This document shows, in pieces, positions 8,456-20,072 of a stretch of 64,000 nucleotides of DNA (the stretch's first letter is position 1; each line of letters begins with the position of its first letter). This DNA comes from Pseudomonadota bacterium (GTDB lineage: Bacteria; Pseudomonadota; Gammaproteobacteria; Burkholderiales; Burkholderiaceae_C), in assembly GCA_021819435.1 (NCBI GenBank), contig JAKARB010000002.1, forward strand, positions 310,001 through 374,000, written 5' to 3'. A model generated the notes under the pieces. It was given only the letters and a program-made list of their open reading frames with translations, did no database searches and was not told where the DNA came from. Position numbers and translations under genes: made by a program.

Positions 8456-10018
8456 ATGAGCCTGCTGAAATCCGCCTCCATCGTCTCCCTGCTGACCCTG
8501 GCGTCGCGCATCACCGGCCTGGTCCGCGAGCAGCTCTTCGCCTCGTACTTCGGGGCCAGCGCCACCACCGATGCCTTCCAGGTGGCTTTTCGCATCCCCA
8601 ACCTGCTGCGCCGTCTGTTCGCCGAGGGGGCGTTCTCGCAAGCCTTCGTGCCCATCCTGGGCGAGACGCGCGTCAGGCGCGGCGAAGAGGCCACCCGCAG
8701 CCTGATCGACTCGGTGGCCACGGTGCTGTTCTGGGCCTTGCTGGTGGTTTCGGTGTTGGGCGTGATCGGGGCGCCGGTGCTGGTGTGGCTGATGGCATCG
8801 GGCCTGCAGGAGAGCGGCGGCTTCGACATGGCCGTGCTGATGACGCGCTGGATGTTTCCCTACATTGGCTTCATGTCGCTGGTGGCGCTGAGCGCGGGCG
8901 TGCTCAACACCTGGGGCCATTTCGCTGTGCCGGCGGCCACGCCGGTGCTGCTCAACGTCTCGGTCATCGCCGCGACGGTGCTGGGTGCGCCCTTGTTTCG
9001 CCGATGGGGCTTCGACCCCGTGCTGGCGGTCGCCATCGGCGTGATGCTGGGTGGCGTGCTGCAGCTCGGCATCCAGGTGCCGGCGTTGCGCCGTCGGGGC
9101 GTGCTGCCGCGCATCGGCTTCAGCCTGGCTGCCTTGCGCCGCGCCTGGCATCACGATGGCGTGCACCGCATCCTGCGGCAGATGGCGCCGGCGCTGCTGG
9201 GTGTCTCGGTGGCGCAGCTCTCGCTGCTGGTCAACACGCAGATCGCCTCGCACCTGGGGGCCGGGGCCGTGTCGTGGCTGACCTTCGCCGACCGGCTGAT
9301 GGAGTTCCCGACCGCGATGCTGGGCGTGGCGCTGGGCGTGGTGCTGCTGCCGCAGCTTTCGCGTGCGCAGGCGGGGGGCGACACGAAGCAGTTCTCGGCC
9401 TTGCTGGACTGGGGGCTGCGGCTGGTGGTGATGCTGGCTTTGCCCTGTGCGGTGGCTCTGTTGGTCTTCCCGACGCCGCTCGTGGCTGTGCTCTACCACT
9501 ACGGGGCTTTCCAGGCGGGTGACGTCGCTCAGACGGTGAGGGCGCTGATGGGCTACGGCGTGGGCCTGATGGGCCTGGTGTCGATCAAGATCCTCGCGCC
9601 GGGCTTCTATGCCGCGCAGGACATCCGCACGCCCGTGCGCATCGGCATCGCTGTGCTGGTGCTCACGCAGGCGCTCAACGCCGTCTTCGTGCCGATGTTC
9701 CAGCAGGCGGGCCTGGCGTTGTCGATCGGGCTGGCCTCGCTGGTTAACGCGGCGTGGCTGCTGCGCGGCCTGAAGCAGGCCGGGCGCTACACGCCGGCGC
9801 CGGGCTGGCTGGGCTTCATCGCCCGGGTGGTGCTGGCCACATCGCTGTTGGGCGGCGGCATGTGGTGGGCGTCCACGCACATCGACTGGATCGGGCTGCG
9901 CGCCCAGCCCTTCGTGCGCATCGGCCTGCTGGCGGCCTGCCTGGCGGCAGCTGGGGTCGTGTACTTTGGCGTGTTGGCGGCCACGGGGGTCAAGCTCAGG
10001 CAGATGCTGAAGCGTTGA
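8456..10018 (+). CDS. murJ: Lipid II flippase MurJ (MviN)
   Basis: A 520-residue polytopic membrane protein of normal MurJ length. The N-terminus carries the family signature ([20 protein letters not shown], then [20 protein letters not shown]). About 14 hydrophobic segments follow. It flips the lipid-linked peptidoglycan precursor across the inner membrane. It is divergent from rpsT and convergent with radA. Confidence 0.97.
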   Translation: MSLLKSASIVSLLTLASRITGLVREQLFASYFGASATTDAFQVAFRIPNLLRRLFAEGAFSQAFVPILGETRVRRGEEATRSLIDSVATVLFWALLVVSVLGVIGAPVLVWLMASGLQESGGFDMAVLMTRWMFPYIGFMSLVALSAGVLNTWGHFAVPAATPVLLNVSVIAATVLGAPLFRRWGFDPVLAVAIGVMLGGVLQLGIQVPALRRRGVLPRIGFSLAALRRAWHHDGVHRILRQMAPALLGVSVAQLSLLVNTQIASHLGAGAVSWLTFADRLMEFPTAMLGVALGVVLLPQLSRAQAGGDTKQFSALLDWGLRLVVMLALPCAVALLVFPTPLVAVLYHYGAFQAGDVAQTVRALMGYGVGLMGLVSIKILAPGFYAAQDIRTPVRIGIAVLVLTQALNAVFVPMFQQAGLALSIGLASLVNAAWLLRGLKQAGRYTPAPGWLGFIARVVLATSLLGGGMWWASTHIDWIGLRAQPFVRIGLLAACLAAAGVVYFGVLAATGVKLRQMLKR

Positions 10019-10036
10019 GGCTCGGCTGAGCCGCCG

Positions 10037-11407
10037 TCAGAACCCACGCACCAGGTTGATCGCTTCCTCGATGCGGTCGACCGCGTGGATGGTCAACCCT
10101 TCGATGGGCTTCCTGGGCGCATTGGCCTTGGGCACGATGGCCACCGAGAAGCCCAGCTTGGCGGCTTCCTTCAGGCGCTCCTGCCCGCGCGGGGCGGGGC
10201 GCACCTCGCCGGCCAGGCCGACTTCACCGAAGGCGATGAAGCCCTTGGGCAAAGGCTTGCCGCGCAGGCTGCTCTGGATGGCCAACAGCACGGCCAGGTC
10301 GGCCGCCGGCTCACTGATGCGCACGCCTCCGACCGCGTTGACGAACACGTCCTGATCGAAGCAGGCCATGCCTGCGTGGCGGTGCAGCACGGCCAGCAGC
10401 ATGGCCAGGCGGTCGCGCTCGAGGCCCACGCTCAATCGGCGCGGACTGGGGCCGCCGCTGTCGACCAGGGCCTGGATCTCGACCAGCATCGGCCGCGTGC
10501 CTTCGAGCGTGACCAGCACGCAAGAGCCCGGCACCGGCTCGCTGTGGGTGGACAGGAAGATGGCGCTGGGGTTGGTGACGCCCTTGAGGCCTTTGTCTGT
10601 CATCGCGAAGACGCCGATCTCGTTGACCGCGCCGAAGCGGTTCTTGATGGCGCGCACCAGCCGGAAGCTGCTGTGCGTGTCGCCCTCGAAGTACAGCACC
10701 GTGTCGACGATGTGCTCAAGCACGCGCGGGCCGGCCAGCGAGCCTTCCTTCGTGACGTGCCCGACCAGCACCACGGTGCAGCCCGAGGCCTTGGCCACGC
10801 GGGTGAGGTGGGCGGCGCATTCGCGCACCTGCGCCACCGAGCCCGGGGCCGAACTGAGCTGATCGGAGAACAGCGTCTGGATGGAGTCGATGACGCAGAA
10901 CGAGGGCTGCTCGGCCTCCAGCGTGGCGAGGATGTTTTCGAGTTGAATCTCGGCCTGCACCCTAACCTTCGAGCCATCGAGCCCGAGCCGATTCGCACGC
11001 AGCGCCACCTGGGCGCCGCTTTCTTCACCGGTGACGTAGAGCACCTTCATCTGCCGCGACAAGGCATCGAGCGCCTGCAGCAGCAAGGTCGACTTGCCGA
11101 TGCCTGGGTCGCCGCCGATCAGCACGACGCCACCCGCCACGATGCCGCCGCCCAGCACCCGGTCAAGCTCTTCCAGGCCCGTGGGCGTGCGTGACACCTC
11201 GGCTGCTTCGATCTCGGACAGCGTGGTCACCGGCTGCGCGGCGTTGAGCCCGCGTGCCATGGCCTGCATGCGGTTCTTGCCGCCGCTGGGCTCGGCGCGG
11301 GTTTCGTCCAGCGTGTTCCATGCGTTGCAGTGCGGGCACTTGCCCAGCCATTTGGGGCTGGTGCCGCCGCACTCGCGGCAAACATACAGGGTCTTGTCGC
11401 GCGCCAT
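10037..11407 (-). CDS. radA: DNA repair protein RadA (Sms)
   Basis: A 456-residue RecA-like protein that promotes branch migration in recombinational repair. It has the N-terminal zinc finger (C10, C13, C24, C27), Walker A GDPGIGKST (99-107), the RadA-specific KNRFG motif, and a C-terminal Lon-protease-like domain. It is followed on the minus strand by no close gene and preceded four bases away by the thioesterase gene, so the two may be co-transcribed. Confidence 0.97.
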   Translation of the reverse strand: MARDKTLYVCRECGGTSPKWLGKCPHCNAWNTLDETRAEPSGGKNRMQAMARGLNAAQPVTTLSEIEAAEVSRTPTGLEELDRVLGGGIVAGGVVLIGGDPGIGKSTLLLQALDALSRQMKVLYVTGEESGAQVALRANRLGLDGSKVRVQAEIQLENILATLEAEQPSFCVIDSIQTLFSDQLSSAPGSVAQVRECAAHLTRVAKASGCTVVLVGHVTKEGSLAGPRVLEHIVDTVLYFEGDTHSSFRLVRAIKNRFGAVNEIGVFAMTDKGLKGVTNPSAIFLSTHSEPVPGSCVLVTLEGTRPMLVEIQALVDSGGPSPRRLSVGLERDRLAMLLAVLHRHAGMACFDQDVFVNAVGGVRISEPAADLAVLLAIQSSLRGKPLPKGFIAFGEVGLAGEVRPAPRGQERLKEAAKLGFSVAIVPKANAPRKPIEGLTIHAVDRIEEAINLVRGF

Positions 11408-11410
11408 GCT

Positions 11411-11971
11411 TCAGGCCTGCGCCTCGCCGCTGGGTGCTGGAGAAGACGATGCGGCCGAATCCACATCGCTGTTTTGGCCGCTCTGGCCGCTCTGGATGGC
11501 ACGGAAACGCCGCTCCAGCTCCTGGCGCAGTTGGCGGCGCAACTTGGCCGCTTCGAAGCGCCGTTTCTCATCGGGCGTGGTTGGGCTCAGCGGTGGCACG
11601 GCGGTGGGGCGCGACTGATCGTCAACCGCCACCATGGTAAAGAAGCAGCTTTGCGCATGGCGCACCACCTGGGTGCGGATGTTCTCGGCCACGACCTTGA
11701 TGCCGATCTCCATCGACGAATTGCCGGTGTAGTTCACCGAGGCCAGGAAGGTCACCAGCTCGCCGACGTGGATGGGCTGGCGGAATGTGACCTGGTCAAC
11801 CGACAGGGTCACGACGTAGCAGCCGGCCCAACGCGCCGCGCAAGCGTAAGCCACTTGGTCGAGCAGCTTGAGGATGGTGCCGCCATGCACGTTGCCGGAG
11901 AAGTTGGCCATGTCCGGCGTCATGAGCACGCTCATGCGCAGCTGGTGGCGTTGGGTGTCGGAGTCGATCAT
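11411..11971 (-). CDS. Hotdog-fold acyl-CoA thioesterase
   Basis: A 186-residue protein with the acyl-CoA hydrolase hotdog core: MTPDMANFSGNVHGGTILKL and DQVAYACAARWAG, then SVDQVTFRQPIHVGELV. It is YciA/BACH-like and hydrolyses acyl-CoA to free acid and CoA. The last 50 residues are a charged, Ser/Gln-rich tail that is probably disordered. ATG 11971 fits the family better than the TTG at 12013. The gene lies between alr and radA, all on the minus strand with tight spacing. The substrate chain length cannot be told. Confidence 0.88.
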   Translation of the reverse strand: MIDSDTQRHQLRMSVLMTPDMANFSGNVHGGTILKLLDQVAYACAARWAGCYVVTLSVDQVTFRQPIHVGELVTFLASVNYTGNSSMEIGIKVVAENIRTQVVRHAQSCFFTMVAVDDQSRPTAVPPLSPTTPDEKRRFEAAKLRRQLRQELERRFRAIQSGQSGQNSDVDSAASSSPAPSGEAQA

Positions 11972-12016
11972 GCGGGGGTTTTGTTGTGTGTGAAAGGGCG
12001 CCCTTGTAAGCAAGAT

Positions 12017-13129
12017 TCAAGCCGCGCCATGGGCGTCGATGGCCTGAACAGGGACCCTTGGTGAGAGTGCGCACATCAGCTCATAGCCGATGGTGCCGGC
12101 GTACTGGGCCACCTCATCGATCTGCAGCGAACTGCCGTGCGGGCCGCGCCCCCACAGCGTCACTTCGGTGCCGATGGCGGCCTGAGGGATGTGGCTGATG
12201 TCGACCGTGATCATGTCCATCGACACGCGCCCTGCGATGCCGGTGGCCACGCCATCGACCAGCACGGGCGTGCCATCGGGCGCATGGCGAGGGTAACCAT
12301 CGGCATAGCCGCAGGCCACCACGCCGATGCGCATGGCTTGCCGCGCGGTGAAGCGGCTGCCGTAGCCGACGGTGTCACCGGGCTGCAGGTGTTGCACGGC
12401 GATCAGCTTGGAGCGCAAGGTCATCGCGGGCTCAAGGCCCCAGTGCACGGCGTCGTGCTCGGGGTGGTCGGGTGAAGCGCCGTAAAGCATCACGCCTGGT
12501 CGCACCCAATCGCCGCGGATCTTCGGGTCGTGGGCGTGGCGCAGGGTGGCGGCGCTGTTGCACAGGCTGCGCTCGCCGCTGAGATCAGCCGTGTGGGCGT
12601 GGAACAGCTCGGCCTGGTGGGCGATGCCACGCGGCCCGTCGGCGTCGGAGAAGTGCGTGATGAACGAGACCTCGTCGACCTGGGGCAGGGCGCTCAGGCG
12701 CAGCCAGGCGTTGCGGAAAGCCTGCGGCGTGAAACCCAGCCGGTTCATGCCTGTGTTCATCTTGAGGAAGACGCGTTGCGGCCACTCGGTCTTGTGCTGC
12801 GCCAGCCAGTCGATCTGCTGCTCGCTGTGCACCACGTGCCAGAGGTCGAGGCGCGAACACCACTCCAGGTCGCGGGCGTCGAACACGCCTTCGAGCAGCA
12901 GGATGGGGCCGCGCCAGTCCATCTCGCGCAGCTTGCGGGCCTCGGCGATGTCGAGCAGGGCGAAGCCATCGGCGGCGCGCAGGCCTTCGAAGGCGCGCCC
13001 GAGTCCGTGGCCGTATGCATTGGCCTTGACCACCGCCCAGACCCTCGCATCGGGGGCGCATTCGCGCGCGCGGCCCAGGTTGTGTCGGAGGGCGTCGAGG
13101 TGGATCAGGGCTTCTAGCGGGCGCGGCAT
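12017..13129 (-). CDS. alr: Alanine racemase
   Basis: A PLP enzyme interconverting L- and D-alanine for peptidoglycan synthesis. The 370-residue protein has the PLP-lysine motif [11 protein letters not shown] (Lys35) and the C-terminal catalytic Tyr region ([11 protein letters not shown]). I start it at Met 13129; the open frame extends to 13213 with no family similarity. It is the first gene of a compact minus-strand run alr, thioesterase, radA. Confidence 0.96.
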   Translation of the reverse strand: MPRPLEALIHLDALRHNLGRARECAPDARVWAVVKANAYGHGLGRAFEGLRAADGFALLDIAEARKLREMDWRGPILLLEGVFDARDLEWCSRLDLWHVVHSEQQIDWLAQHKTEWPQRVFLKMNTGMNRLGFTPQAFRNAWLRLSALPQVDEVSFITHFSDADGPRGIAHQAELFHAHTADLSGERSLCNSAATLRHAHDPKIRGDWVRPGVMLYGASPDHPEHDAVHWGLEPAMTLRSKLIAVQHLQPGDTVGYGSRFTARQAMRIGVVACGYADGYPRHAPDGTPVLVDGVATGIAGRVSMDMITVDISHIPQAAIGTEVTLWGRGPHGSSLQIDEVAQYAGTIGYELMCALSPRVPVQAIDAHGAA

Positions 13130-13347
13130 GGGGTGGGATTTTGCCAGCCCCATGCGGCGCCACACGCGCGCACCGGTTTTGATCCCTCTTCGGCGTGGAT
13201 GGCGCACGGGCAAGGGTGTGCGTTGGACGGCGGGTGTCAGGCCGGCATGCTATAACCCGCTGCCTTGATCGGGCATGGTGAGCCCTTCACCAGCCGGGTC
13301 GGGCAGCCGACGTTTGACTGGACTTCAAGAGACCCTGACCCGCGCGC

Positions 13348-14628
13348 ATGAAAAAAGGCTTCTACACCATCATGGCGGCGCAGTTCTTCAGCTCGCTGGC
13401 CGACAACGCCCTGTTTGTCGCGGCGGTGGAATTGCTGAAGTCGAGCGGGGCCCCCGCCTGGCAGCCAGCGGCCCTGGTGCCCATGTTTGCGCTTTTTTAC
13501 GTGGTGCTGGCCCCCTTCGTGGGCGCCTTCGCCGACGCCTTGCCCAAGGGCCGGGTCATGTTCCTGTCCAACTCCATCAAGGTGTTGGGCTGCCTGATGA
13601 TGCTGTTCGGCAGCCACCCGCTGATGGCGTATGCCGTGGTGGGCTTGGGGGCAGCGGCTTATTCGCCAGCCAAGTACGGCATCCTCACTGAATTGCTGCC
13701 GCCTTCCCAGCTCGTGAAAGCCAACGGCTGGATCGAAGGGCTGACCATCACCTCGATCATCCTGGGTGTTGTGCTGGGCGGTCAGCTCATGGGTCATCAC
13801 ATCGCGCCCATCCTGTTGGCCATCGACGTGCCAGGTTTCGACAGCGGCATCGACACGCCGGCGGAGGCCGCCATCGCGACGATGGTGTTGCTTTACGCCA
13901 TCGCCGCCTGGTTCAACCTGCGCATCCCGCGCACCGAGGCGCCTCTGCAGCCTTTCGCGTCCAACCCGCTGGAACTGGCGAAAGATTTCGTGGGGTGCAA
14001 TCGCCGCCTCTGGCAAGACAAGCTGGGCCAGATTTCGCTGGCCACTACGACGCTGTTCTGGGGGGTCTCGGGCAACCTGCGCTACATCGTGCTGGCCTGG
14101 GCGGGCGTGGCCTTGGGCTACGACACCACCAAGGCCTCAGCACTGGTTGGCGTGGTGGCCATCGGCACCGCCGTGGGCGCGGTGGTCGCATCGGTGCAGA
14201 TGAAGTTGGACAAGGCCACGGCCGTGATCCCGCTCGGGGTCGCGATGGGGGTGCTGGTGTTGGGCATGAACTTCCTGACCGACATCGTCATTGCGGTGCC
14301 CTTCCTGATCCTGCTGGGCGGACTGGGGGGCTTCCTGGTTGTGCCGATGAACGCGTTGCTGCAGCACCGGGGCCACAACCTGATGGGGGCAGGGCGCTCC
14401 ATTGCCGTTCAGAACTTCAATGAACAGGCTTGCATCCTGCTGCTGGGCCTGATGTATGCAGGGTTGACGAACTCGGGTTTGTCCGCCTATGGGGCGATCT
14501 CGGCATTTGGTGTCGTCGTCGCGGTGTCGATGCTGGCGATTGGCTGGTGGCACCGGCGCAACTTGCGTCAGCACCCGGACGAGGTCGAACGCCTGCTGGC
14601 CATCGCGCGCTCCGATCATCATCATTGA
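13348..14628 (+). CDS. lplT: Lysophospholipid transporter LplT
   Basis: A 426-residue major-facilitator protein with about 12 membrane segments that imports lysophospholipids for re-acylation. The N-terminus (KKGFYTIMAAQFFSSLADNA) and AYSPAKYGILTELLP are typical of LplT. Its usual partner Aas is not adjacent. It is divergent from alr. Confidence 0.92.
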   Translation: MKKGFYTIMAAQFFSSLADNALFVAAVELLKSSGAPAWQPAALVPMFALFYVVLAPFVGAFADALPKGRVMFLSNSIKVLGCLMMLFGSHPLMAYAVVGLGAAAYSPAKYGILTELLPPSQLVKANGWIEGLTITSIILGVVLGGQLMGHHIAPILLAIDVPGFDSGIDTPAEAAIATMVLLYAIAAWFNLRIPRTEAPLQPFASNPLELAKDFVGCNRRLWQDKLGQISLATTTLFWGVSGNLRYIVLAWAGVALGYDTTKASALVGVVAIGTAVGAVVASVQMKLDKATAVIPLGVAMGVLVLGMNFLTDIVIAVPFLILLGGLGGFLVVPMNALLQHRGHNLMGAGRSIAVQNFNEQACILLLGLMYAGLTNSGLSAYGAISAFGVVVAVSMLAIGWWHRRNLRQHPDEVERLLAIARSDHHH

Positions 14629-14753
14629 GCCGAGTCAGGCACGATCCGGGGCGCCACTGGGGCTTACGCCTGCTAACAGTCGACCTCGCAGCTTTACAAA
14701 AGCATGTCGTCGGCTGGCCGATGCGGGGCGTTGAGGTCTCACAGGAGACCATC

Positions 14754-15188
14754 ATGCAAACCTCTTCCTTCCTTCGCATCGCTCAACGTGCCGCTGCCCT
14801 CGCCGCCTTGGTGGGAGGTGTTTCCGCCGCGCACGCCGGTGGCGTGTTCTGGTCGGTCAACGTCAACGCGCCGGCTTACTACGGCGGCTCGGTGGGCACG
14901 ACGATTTCCAATTCGCCTCGTGGGCTCTATGGCCCCCCGCCGGTGATCGTTGCCCCGCCGGTGGTGGTGGCTCCGCAGCCGGTCTACCAGGTGGGCTACC
15001 CGGTTTATCCGCGTTACGTCCAGGGGCCTCGCCCATGGTGGGGCGGCCCGCACCATCATCGTTACCAGCGCGGCTTCCACGATGGTTACCGTGAGGGCTA
15101 TCAAGATGGCCGTGACGATGACCGCGATTGGCGTCGCGGAGATCGCTACGCCGAGGACGACGATGGCTGGCGTGGCGGCCGCCGTTGA
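14754..15188 (+). CDS. Small exported protein, Pro/Tyr/His-rich, unknown function
   Basis: A 144-residue protein with a clear signal peptide (hydrophobic stretch, then VSAAHA before Gly). The mature part is rich in Pro, Val and Tyr (PPVVVAPQPVYQVGYP), and the tail is rich in His, Arg, Asp and Gly with repeated GYREGYQDGRD-like units. AGGAG at 14743-14747 sets the ATG. It resembles small periplasmic or cell-surface proteins common in Burkholderiales. I see no catalytic motif. Confidence 0.75.
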   Translation: MQTSSFLRIAQRAAALAALVGGVSAAHAGGVFWSVNVNAPAYYGGSVGTTISNSPRGLYGPPPVIVAPPVVVAPQPVYQVGYPVYPRYVQGPRPWWGGPHHHRYQRGFHDGYREGYQDGRDDDRDWRRGDRYAEDDDGWRGGRR

Positions 15189-15219
15189 GTTGCGGGGTGG
15201 CCGAGGCTCAGCGATGGGC

Positions 15220-16863
15220 TCAGCGACGGCGGCTGCCCCCCAGCAGCGAGCCCAGCACGCCCCGGATGATTTCGCGGCCCACGGTCGAACCGATGGTGCG
15301 TGCGGCCGACTTGGCCACCGTCTCCAGGATGGAGTCCTTGCGGCCGCTGCCCTTGAGCATGCTGTCGGCCACATCACCCAGCCAGCCTCCGCCTGATGGC
15401 GAACCCGCAGCCGAGCCATCGGTTTCGCGGGGGACACCATTGCTGCCCGCCTTCACCGCATCAGCCGCTTCTTCAGCCATGGTCCGTTCGCGGCCGGGCG
15501 CACCCGCCTTGCTCGAGCCACTGCCTGCTTGCGCATTGGCTGGCGCGGCCGTGCGGCCCTTGAGTCGCTCGTAGGCCGATTCGCGGTCCACGGCCTTTTC
15601 GTACACCCCGGCCACCAACGAGTCGGCCAGCAGATTCTGGCGCTGCTCGGGCGTGATGGGGCCGATCTGGCTGCCAGGTGGCAGCACGAACACGCGCTGG
15701 GTCACGGCCGGGCGGCCTTTGTCATCGAGCAGGCTGACCAGCGCTTCGCCCACGCCGAGTTCGGTGATGGCTGTGGCGATGTCCAAGCCCGGGTTGGCGC
15801 GCATCGTTTCGGCGGCGCTCTTGACGGCCTTCTGGTCGCGCGGCGTGAAGGCGCGCAGGGCGTGTTGCACCCGGTTGCCGAGCTGGCCCAGCACGGTGTC
15901 GGGCACGTCCAGCGGGTTCTGCGTCACGAAGTAAACGCCCACGCCTTTGGAACGCACCAGGCGCACCACGAGCTCGATGCGTTCGACCAAGGCAGAGGGC
16001 GCGTCCTTGAAGAGCAGGTGGGCTTCGTCGAAGAAGAACACCAGCTTGGGCTTGTCCAGGTCGCCCACCTCTGGCAGGGTTTCGAACAGCTCGGACAGCA
16101 TCCACAGCAGGAAGGTGGCGTACAGGCGCGGCGCGTTCATCAGCTTGTCGGCCGCGAGGATGTTGATGACGCCTTTGCGCGTCGACGTTGCCGGGCCGCC
16201 CTCGGGCGCCGGTTCTCGCACATCCACGGTTTGCATGAAGTCGGCGATGTCGAGCATGGGCTCGCCGAAGAACTTGTCGCCGCCTTGCTCCTCGACCTGC
16301 AGCAGGCCGCGCTGGATGGCACCCACGCTGGCCGGGCTGATGTTGCCGTACTCGGTGGTGAAGCTCTTGGCGTTGTCGCCCACGTGCTGGAGCATGGCGC
16401 GCAGGTCTTTGAGGTCGAGCAGCAGCAGGCCGTTGTCGTCGGCGATCTTGAAGACCAGTTGCAGCACGCCCTGCTGCGTGTCGTTGAGGTCGAGCATGCG
16501 GCCCAGCAGCAGGGGGCCCATGTCCGAGATGGTGGCGCGCACGGGGTGGCCCTGCTCGCCGAAGACGTCCCACAGCGTGGTGGGGCAGGCCGTGGGCGCG
16601 GGTTCGGTCAGGCCGCGTTCTTGGAGGATGCCGGCCACCTTCGCGCTGAGCTGGCCGGTTTGCGAAATACCCGTGAGGTCGCCCTTGATGTCGGCCATGA
16701 ACACCGGCACGCCGATGGCGCTGAAACCCTCGGCCAGCTTCTGCAGCGTGATGGTCTTGCCCGTGCCCGTGGCGCCGGTGATCAGGCCGTGGCGGTTGGC
16801 CAGGGCGGGCAGCAGGTGGCACTGGGTTTCGCCTTGGGCGGCGAGGAGGATGGGGTCGGTCAT
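15220..16863 (-). CDS. HerA-like ATPase with C-terminal DUF853 domain
   Basis: A 547-residue P-loop ATPase of the YjgR/DUF853 (HerA-C) family. Walker A GATGTGKT is at 30-37, and a Walker B-like [12 protein letters not shown] lies mid-protein. The C-terminal 90 residues are Ala/Gly/Ser-rich and end in Arg-Arg. HerA relatives are DNA-translocating ATPases, but the role of this bacterial branch is not established. I start at the ATG in MTDPILL; the frame open to 17037 runs through the promoter region. Confidence 0.9.
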   Translation of the reverse strand: MTDPILLAAQGETQCHLLPALANRHGLITGATGTGKTITLQKLAEGFSAIGVPVFMADIKGDLTGISQTGQLSAKVAGILQERGLTEPAPTACPTTLWDVFGEQGHPVRATISDMGPLLLGRMLDLNDTQQGVLQLVFKIADDNGLLLLDLKDLRAMLQHVGDNAKSFTTEYGNISPASVGAIQRGLLQVEEQGGDKFFGEPMLDIADFMQTVDVREPAPEGGPATSTRKGVINILAADKLMNAPRLYATFLLWMLSELFETLPEVGDLDKPKLVFFFDEAHLLFKDAPSALVERIELVVRLVRSKGVGVYFVTQNPLDVPDTVLGQLGNRVQHALRAFTPRDQKAVKSAAETMRANPGLDIATAITELGVGEALVSLLDDKGRPAVTQRVFVLPPGSQIGPITPEQRQNLLADSLVAGVYEKAVDRESAYERLKGRTAAPANAQAGSGSSKAGAPGRERTMAEEAADAVKAGSNGVPRETDGSAAGSPSGGGWLGDVADSMLKGSGRKDSILETVAKSAARTIGSTVGREIIRGVLGSLLGGSRRR

Positions 16864-17054
16864 GGGGGCTCCGGCAAGGGGCGCTGTCGGCAAACCATCG
16901 GCGATACGTCTGCAGGTTTTCGGCGGATGGGCGCGCGAAGGTAAAATCCAAGTATCGCCCAGGAAAACCTGGGCCGGAACGCGCGCCGTGCGCCTCGCCG
17001 GCGTGCGTTTTGTCGTTGACAACCGAATCCAAATCAATCCCGGAGCACCTCACC

Positions 17055-17777
17055 ATGGCCGGTCATTCCAAATGGGCCAACATCCAGCATCGCAAAGGCC
17101 GTCAGGACGAGAAGCGCGGCAAGATCTGGACACGCCTCACCCGTGAAATCATCGTGGCGGCCCGCGCTGGGGGCGCCGACGTGAACATGAACCCGCGCCT
17201 GCGCCTCGCCATCGAAAAGGCCAAGGCAGCGAACATGCCGGCTGACAACATCAAGCGCAACGTGGACAAGGCCACGGGCAACCTCGATGGCGTCACCTAT
17301 GAAGAAATCCGCTACGAGGGCTATGGCATCGGCGGTGCGGCCATCATGGTCGACTGCATGACCGACAACCGGGTGCGCACGGTGGCCGAGGTGCGCCATG
17401 CCTTCAGCAAGCACGGCGGCAACCTGGGCACCGAGGGCTCGGTGGCCTTCCAGTTCAAGCACTGCGGCCAGTTTCTGTTCGCCCCGGGCGCGAGCGAAGA
17501 CAAGATCATGGAAGTGGCGCTCGAAGCCGGCGCCGAGGACGTGGTCACCCACGAAGACGGCTCCATCGAGGTGCTCAGCTCGCCAGCTGATTTCGAAGCC
17601 GTGCAACAGGCTCTGGAAGGTGCCGGGCTGAAGGCCGAACTCGCCGAGGTGACCATGCGCGCCGACACGCCCGTCTCGCTCAGCGGCGATGACGCCGCCC
17701 GAATGCAGAAACTGCTCGACGTGCTGGAAGACCTGGACGACGTCCAGGAGGTCTATCACAACGCCGAGCTGGACTGA
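17055..17777 (+). CDS. yebC: YebC/PmpR family regulator
   Basis: A 240-residue member of the YebC/TACO1 family, with the invariant start [18 protein letters not shown] and the acidic central and C-terminal domains. Members have been described as DNA-binding regulators and more recently as translation factors acting on stalling proline motifs. The start codon follows CGGAGC at a proper distance. purD lies downstream on the same strand. Confidence 0.95.
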   Translation: MAGHSKWANIQHRKGRQDEKRGKIWTRLTREIIVAARAGGADVNMNPRLRLAIEKAKAANMPADNIKRNVDKATGNLDGVTYEEIRYEGYGIGGAAIMVDCMTDNRVRTVAEVRHAFSKHGGNLGTEGSVAFQFKHCGQFLFAPGASEDKIMEVALEAGAEDVVTHEDGSIEVLSSPADFEAVQQALEGAGLKAELAEVTMRADTPVSLSGDDAARMQKLLDVLEDLDDVQEVYHNAELD

Positions 17778-17840
17778 TATACCTCAGCGAATCAAGCGGC
17801 CCGAGCCCCACGCCACCGACTTCTCGAACCTCACACCACC

Positions 17841-19124
17841 ATGAACATCCTCGTCATCGGCTCCGGCGGCCGCGAGCACGCCCTCGCCTGGAAGCTGGCC
17901 CAGTCGCCCAAGGCCCAGAAGGTCTACGTGGCACCCGGCAACGGCGGCACCGCGCGCGACGCCCGCCTGGTCAACGTACCCATCACCGACGTGAAGGCCC
18001 TGGCCGATTTCGCCGAGTCCAACAAAATCACCCTGACCGTGGTCGGCCCCGAGGCCCCGCTGGCCGCTGGCGTGGTGGACGAGTTCCGCGCGCGTGGCCT
18101 GCGCATCTTCGGCCCCACGAAGAAGGCGGCTCAGCTGGAGAGCTCCAAGGCCTTCGCCAAGGATTTCATGAAGCGCCACGGCATCCCGACGGCGTTCTAC
18201 GAAACCTTCACCGATGCCGCCGCTGCGCACGCCTACGTGGACAAGCACGGCGCGCCCATCGTCATCAAGGCAGATGGCCTGGCGGCGGGCAAGGGTGTGG
18301 TCGTGGCCATGAGCCTGCAAGAGGCGCACGAAGCCATCGACTTCATGCTGCTGGACAACAAGCTGGGCGTGCAGCACAACGAAGGCGGCGCACGCGTCGT
18401 CATCGAAGAGTTCCTGATCGGCGAGGAAGCCAGCTTCATCGTCATGGCCGATGGCAAGAACGTGGCCGTGATGGCCACCAGCCAGGACCACAAGCGCCTG
18501 CTCGACGCCGACGAAGGCCCCAACACCGGCGGCATGGGCGCCTATTCGCCCGCGCCCGTGGTCACGCCCAATGTGTACGCCAAGGCCATGCAGGAGATCA
18601 TCCAGCCGACGCTGGCGGGCATGGCCAAGGACGGCGTCCCCTTCACCGGCTTCCTGTACGCCGGGCTGATGATCGACGCCCAGGGCAACCCCAAGACGCT
18701 GGAGTTCAACACCCGCATGGGCGACCCCGAAACCCAGCCGATCATGATGCGCCTGAAGAGCGACCTCATCGACGTCATGCTGCACGCCACCGATGGCACG
18801 CTCGACCAGATCGAGCTGCAGTGGGACCGCCGCATCGCGCTCGGCGTGGTGATCGCGGCGGGTGGCTACCCGCTCAACCCCGAGAAGGGCCAGCCCATCA
18901 CCGGCCTGCCCGCTGATGCGGAAGACGCGATGGTCTTCCATGCTGGCACCGCGCTGGGCGAAGACGGCGTGCTGCGCACCAGCGGTGGCCGCGTGCTGTG
19001 CGTGACCGCTTTGGGCGACTCGGCCAAGCTGGCGCAGCAGCGTGCCTACGAATACCTGCACGGCATCCAGTTCGATGGCATGCAGTTCCGCAGCGACATC
19101 GGCTGGCGCGCCATCAAGCGCTGA
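17841..19124 (+). CDS. purD: Phosphoribosylamine-glycine ligase
   Basis: An ATP-grasp enzyme of 427 residues that makes glycinamide ribonucleotide in purine synthesis. It has the N-terminal [13 protein letters not shown] motif, the ATP-grasp loop [16 protein letters not shown] and the metal-binding end region [13 protein letters not shown]. Length and domain order are normal. hemF follows after 28 bases. Confidence 0.97.
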   Translation: MNILVIGSGGREHALAWKLAQSPKAQKVYVAPGNGGTARDARLVNVPITDVKALADFAESNKITLTVVGPEAPLAAGVVDEFRARGLRIFGPTKKAAQLESSKAFAKDFMKRHGIPTAFYETFTDAAAAHAYVDKHGAPIVIKADGLAAGKGVVVAMSLQEAHEAIDFMLLDNKLGVQHNEGGARVVIEEFLIGEEASFIVMADGKNVAVMATSQDHKRLLDADEGPNTGGMGAYSPAPVVTPNVYAKAMQEIIQPTLAGMAKDGVPFTGFLYAGLMIDAQGNPKTLEFNTRMGDPETQPIMMRLKSDLIDVMLHATDGTLDQIELQWDRRIALGVVIAAGGYPLNPEKGQPITGLPADAEDAMVFHAGTALGEDGVLRTSGGRVLCVTALGDSAKLAQQRAYEYLHGIQFDGMQFRSDIGWRAIKR

Positions 19125-19152
19125 CCGGATCAGATCGGACCAGGCACGAGCC

Positions 19153-20067
19153 ATGAGCCAGCACACTGAAGCCGTCCGCGCTTACTTGCTCGGTCTGCAG
19201 GACCGCATCATCTCGGTCTTCGAAGCCGAAGACGGCAAGCCCTTCATCCGCGATGCATGGGTGCGCGGACCGCAAGAACGCTTGCAGGGCGACGGCTGCT
19301 CGCGACTGGTCGAAGAAGGCAACGTGCTGGAGCGTGGCGGCTGCAATTTCTCGCACGTCAAGGGCCCGCAACTGCCGCCGTCGGCCACGCAGCACCGGCC
19401 CGAGCTGGCCGGCTGTCCCTTCGAGGCCATGGGTGTGTCGCTGGTCTTCCACCCGCGCAACCCGCACGTGCCCACCGTGCACATGAACGTGCGCATGCTG
19501 GCCGCGCACCGGCCCGATGGCTCGGTGGTGGCCTGGTACGGCGGCGGCATGGACCTCACGCCCTACTACGGCCGCGCAGAAGACGCCCGCCACTTCCATC
19601 AGGTCTGCAAGGACGCGCTCACGCGCTTCGGGCCCGAGCTGCACCCGCGCTACAAGGCCTGGTGCGACGAGTACTTCTTCCTCAAACACCGCAACGAGGC
19701 GCGCGGCGTGGGCGGCATCTTCTTCGATGACGTCTCCGAGCTGGGCGAGCAGGGCGGCTTCGAGCTGATCCGCTCGGTGGGCGACGCCTTCATCGGCGCC
19801 TACCTGCCCATCTTGCAGCGCCGCCGCGAAGAGCCTTACTCCCAGGCCGAGCGCGACTTCCAGGCATACCGCCGGGGTCGCTACGTCGAGTTCAACCTGG
19901 TCTGGGACCGGGGCACGCTCTTCGGCCTGCAATCGGGCGGCCGCACCGAAAGCATCCTGATGTCGATGCCGCCGGTGGTGAACTGGCGCTACGACTGGCA
20001 CCCCCAGCCGGGCACGCCCGAAGCGCGCCTCTACACCGATTTCCTGCCGCCGCGGGACTGGGTCTGA
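19153..20067 (+). CDS. hemF: Oxygen-dependent coproporphyrinogen III oxidase
   Basis: A 304-residue enzyme that decarboxylates coproporphyrinogen III to protoporphyrinogen IX using O2 in haem synthesis. Signature stretches are present: [27 protein letters not shown] and [17 protein letters not shown] start at ATG 19153, 28 bases after purD; the frame also reads back into purD. nadD follows almost at once. Confidence 0.97.
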   Translation: MSQHTEAVRAYLLGLQDRIISVFEAEDGKPFIRDAWVRGPQERLQGDGCSRLVEEGNVLERGGCNFSHVKGPQLPPSATQHRPELAGCPFEAMGVSLVFHPRNPHVPTVHMNVRMLAAHRPDGSVVAWYGGGMDLTPYYGRAEDARHFHQVCKDALTRFGPELHPRYKAWCDEYFFLKHRNEARGVGGIFFDDVSELGEQGGFELIRSVGDAFIGAYLPILQRRREEPYSQAERDFQAYRRGRYVEFNLVWDRGTLFGLQSGGRTESILMSMPPVVNWRYDWHPQPGTPEARLYTDFLPPRDWV

Positions 20068-20072
20068 GCACC

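Noticed and set aside
17784..19166. A 460-residue minus-strand frame
   Set aside because: Antisense to purD, with typical shadow composition and no recognisable motif.
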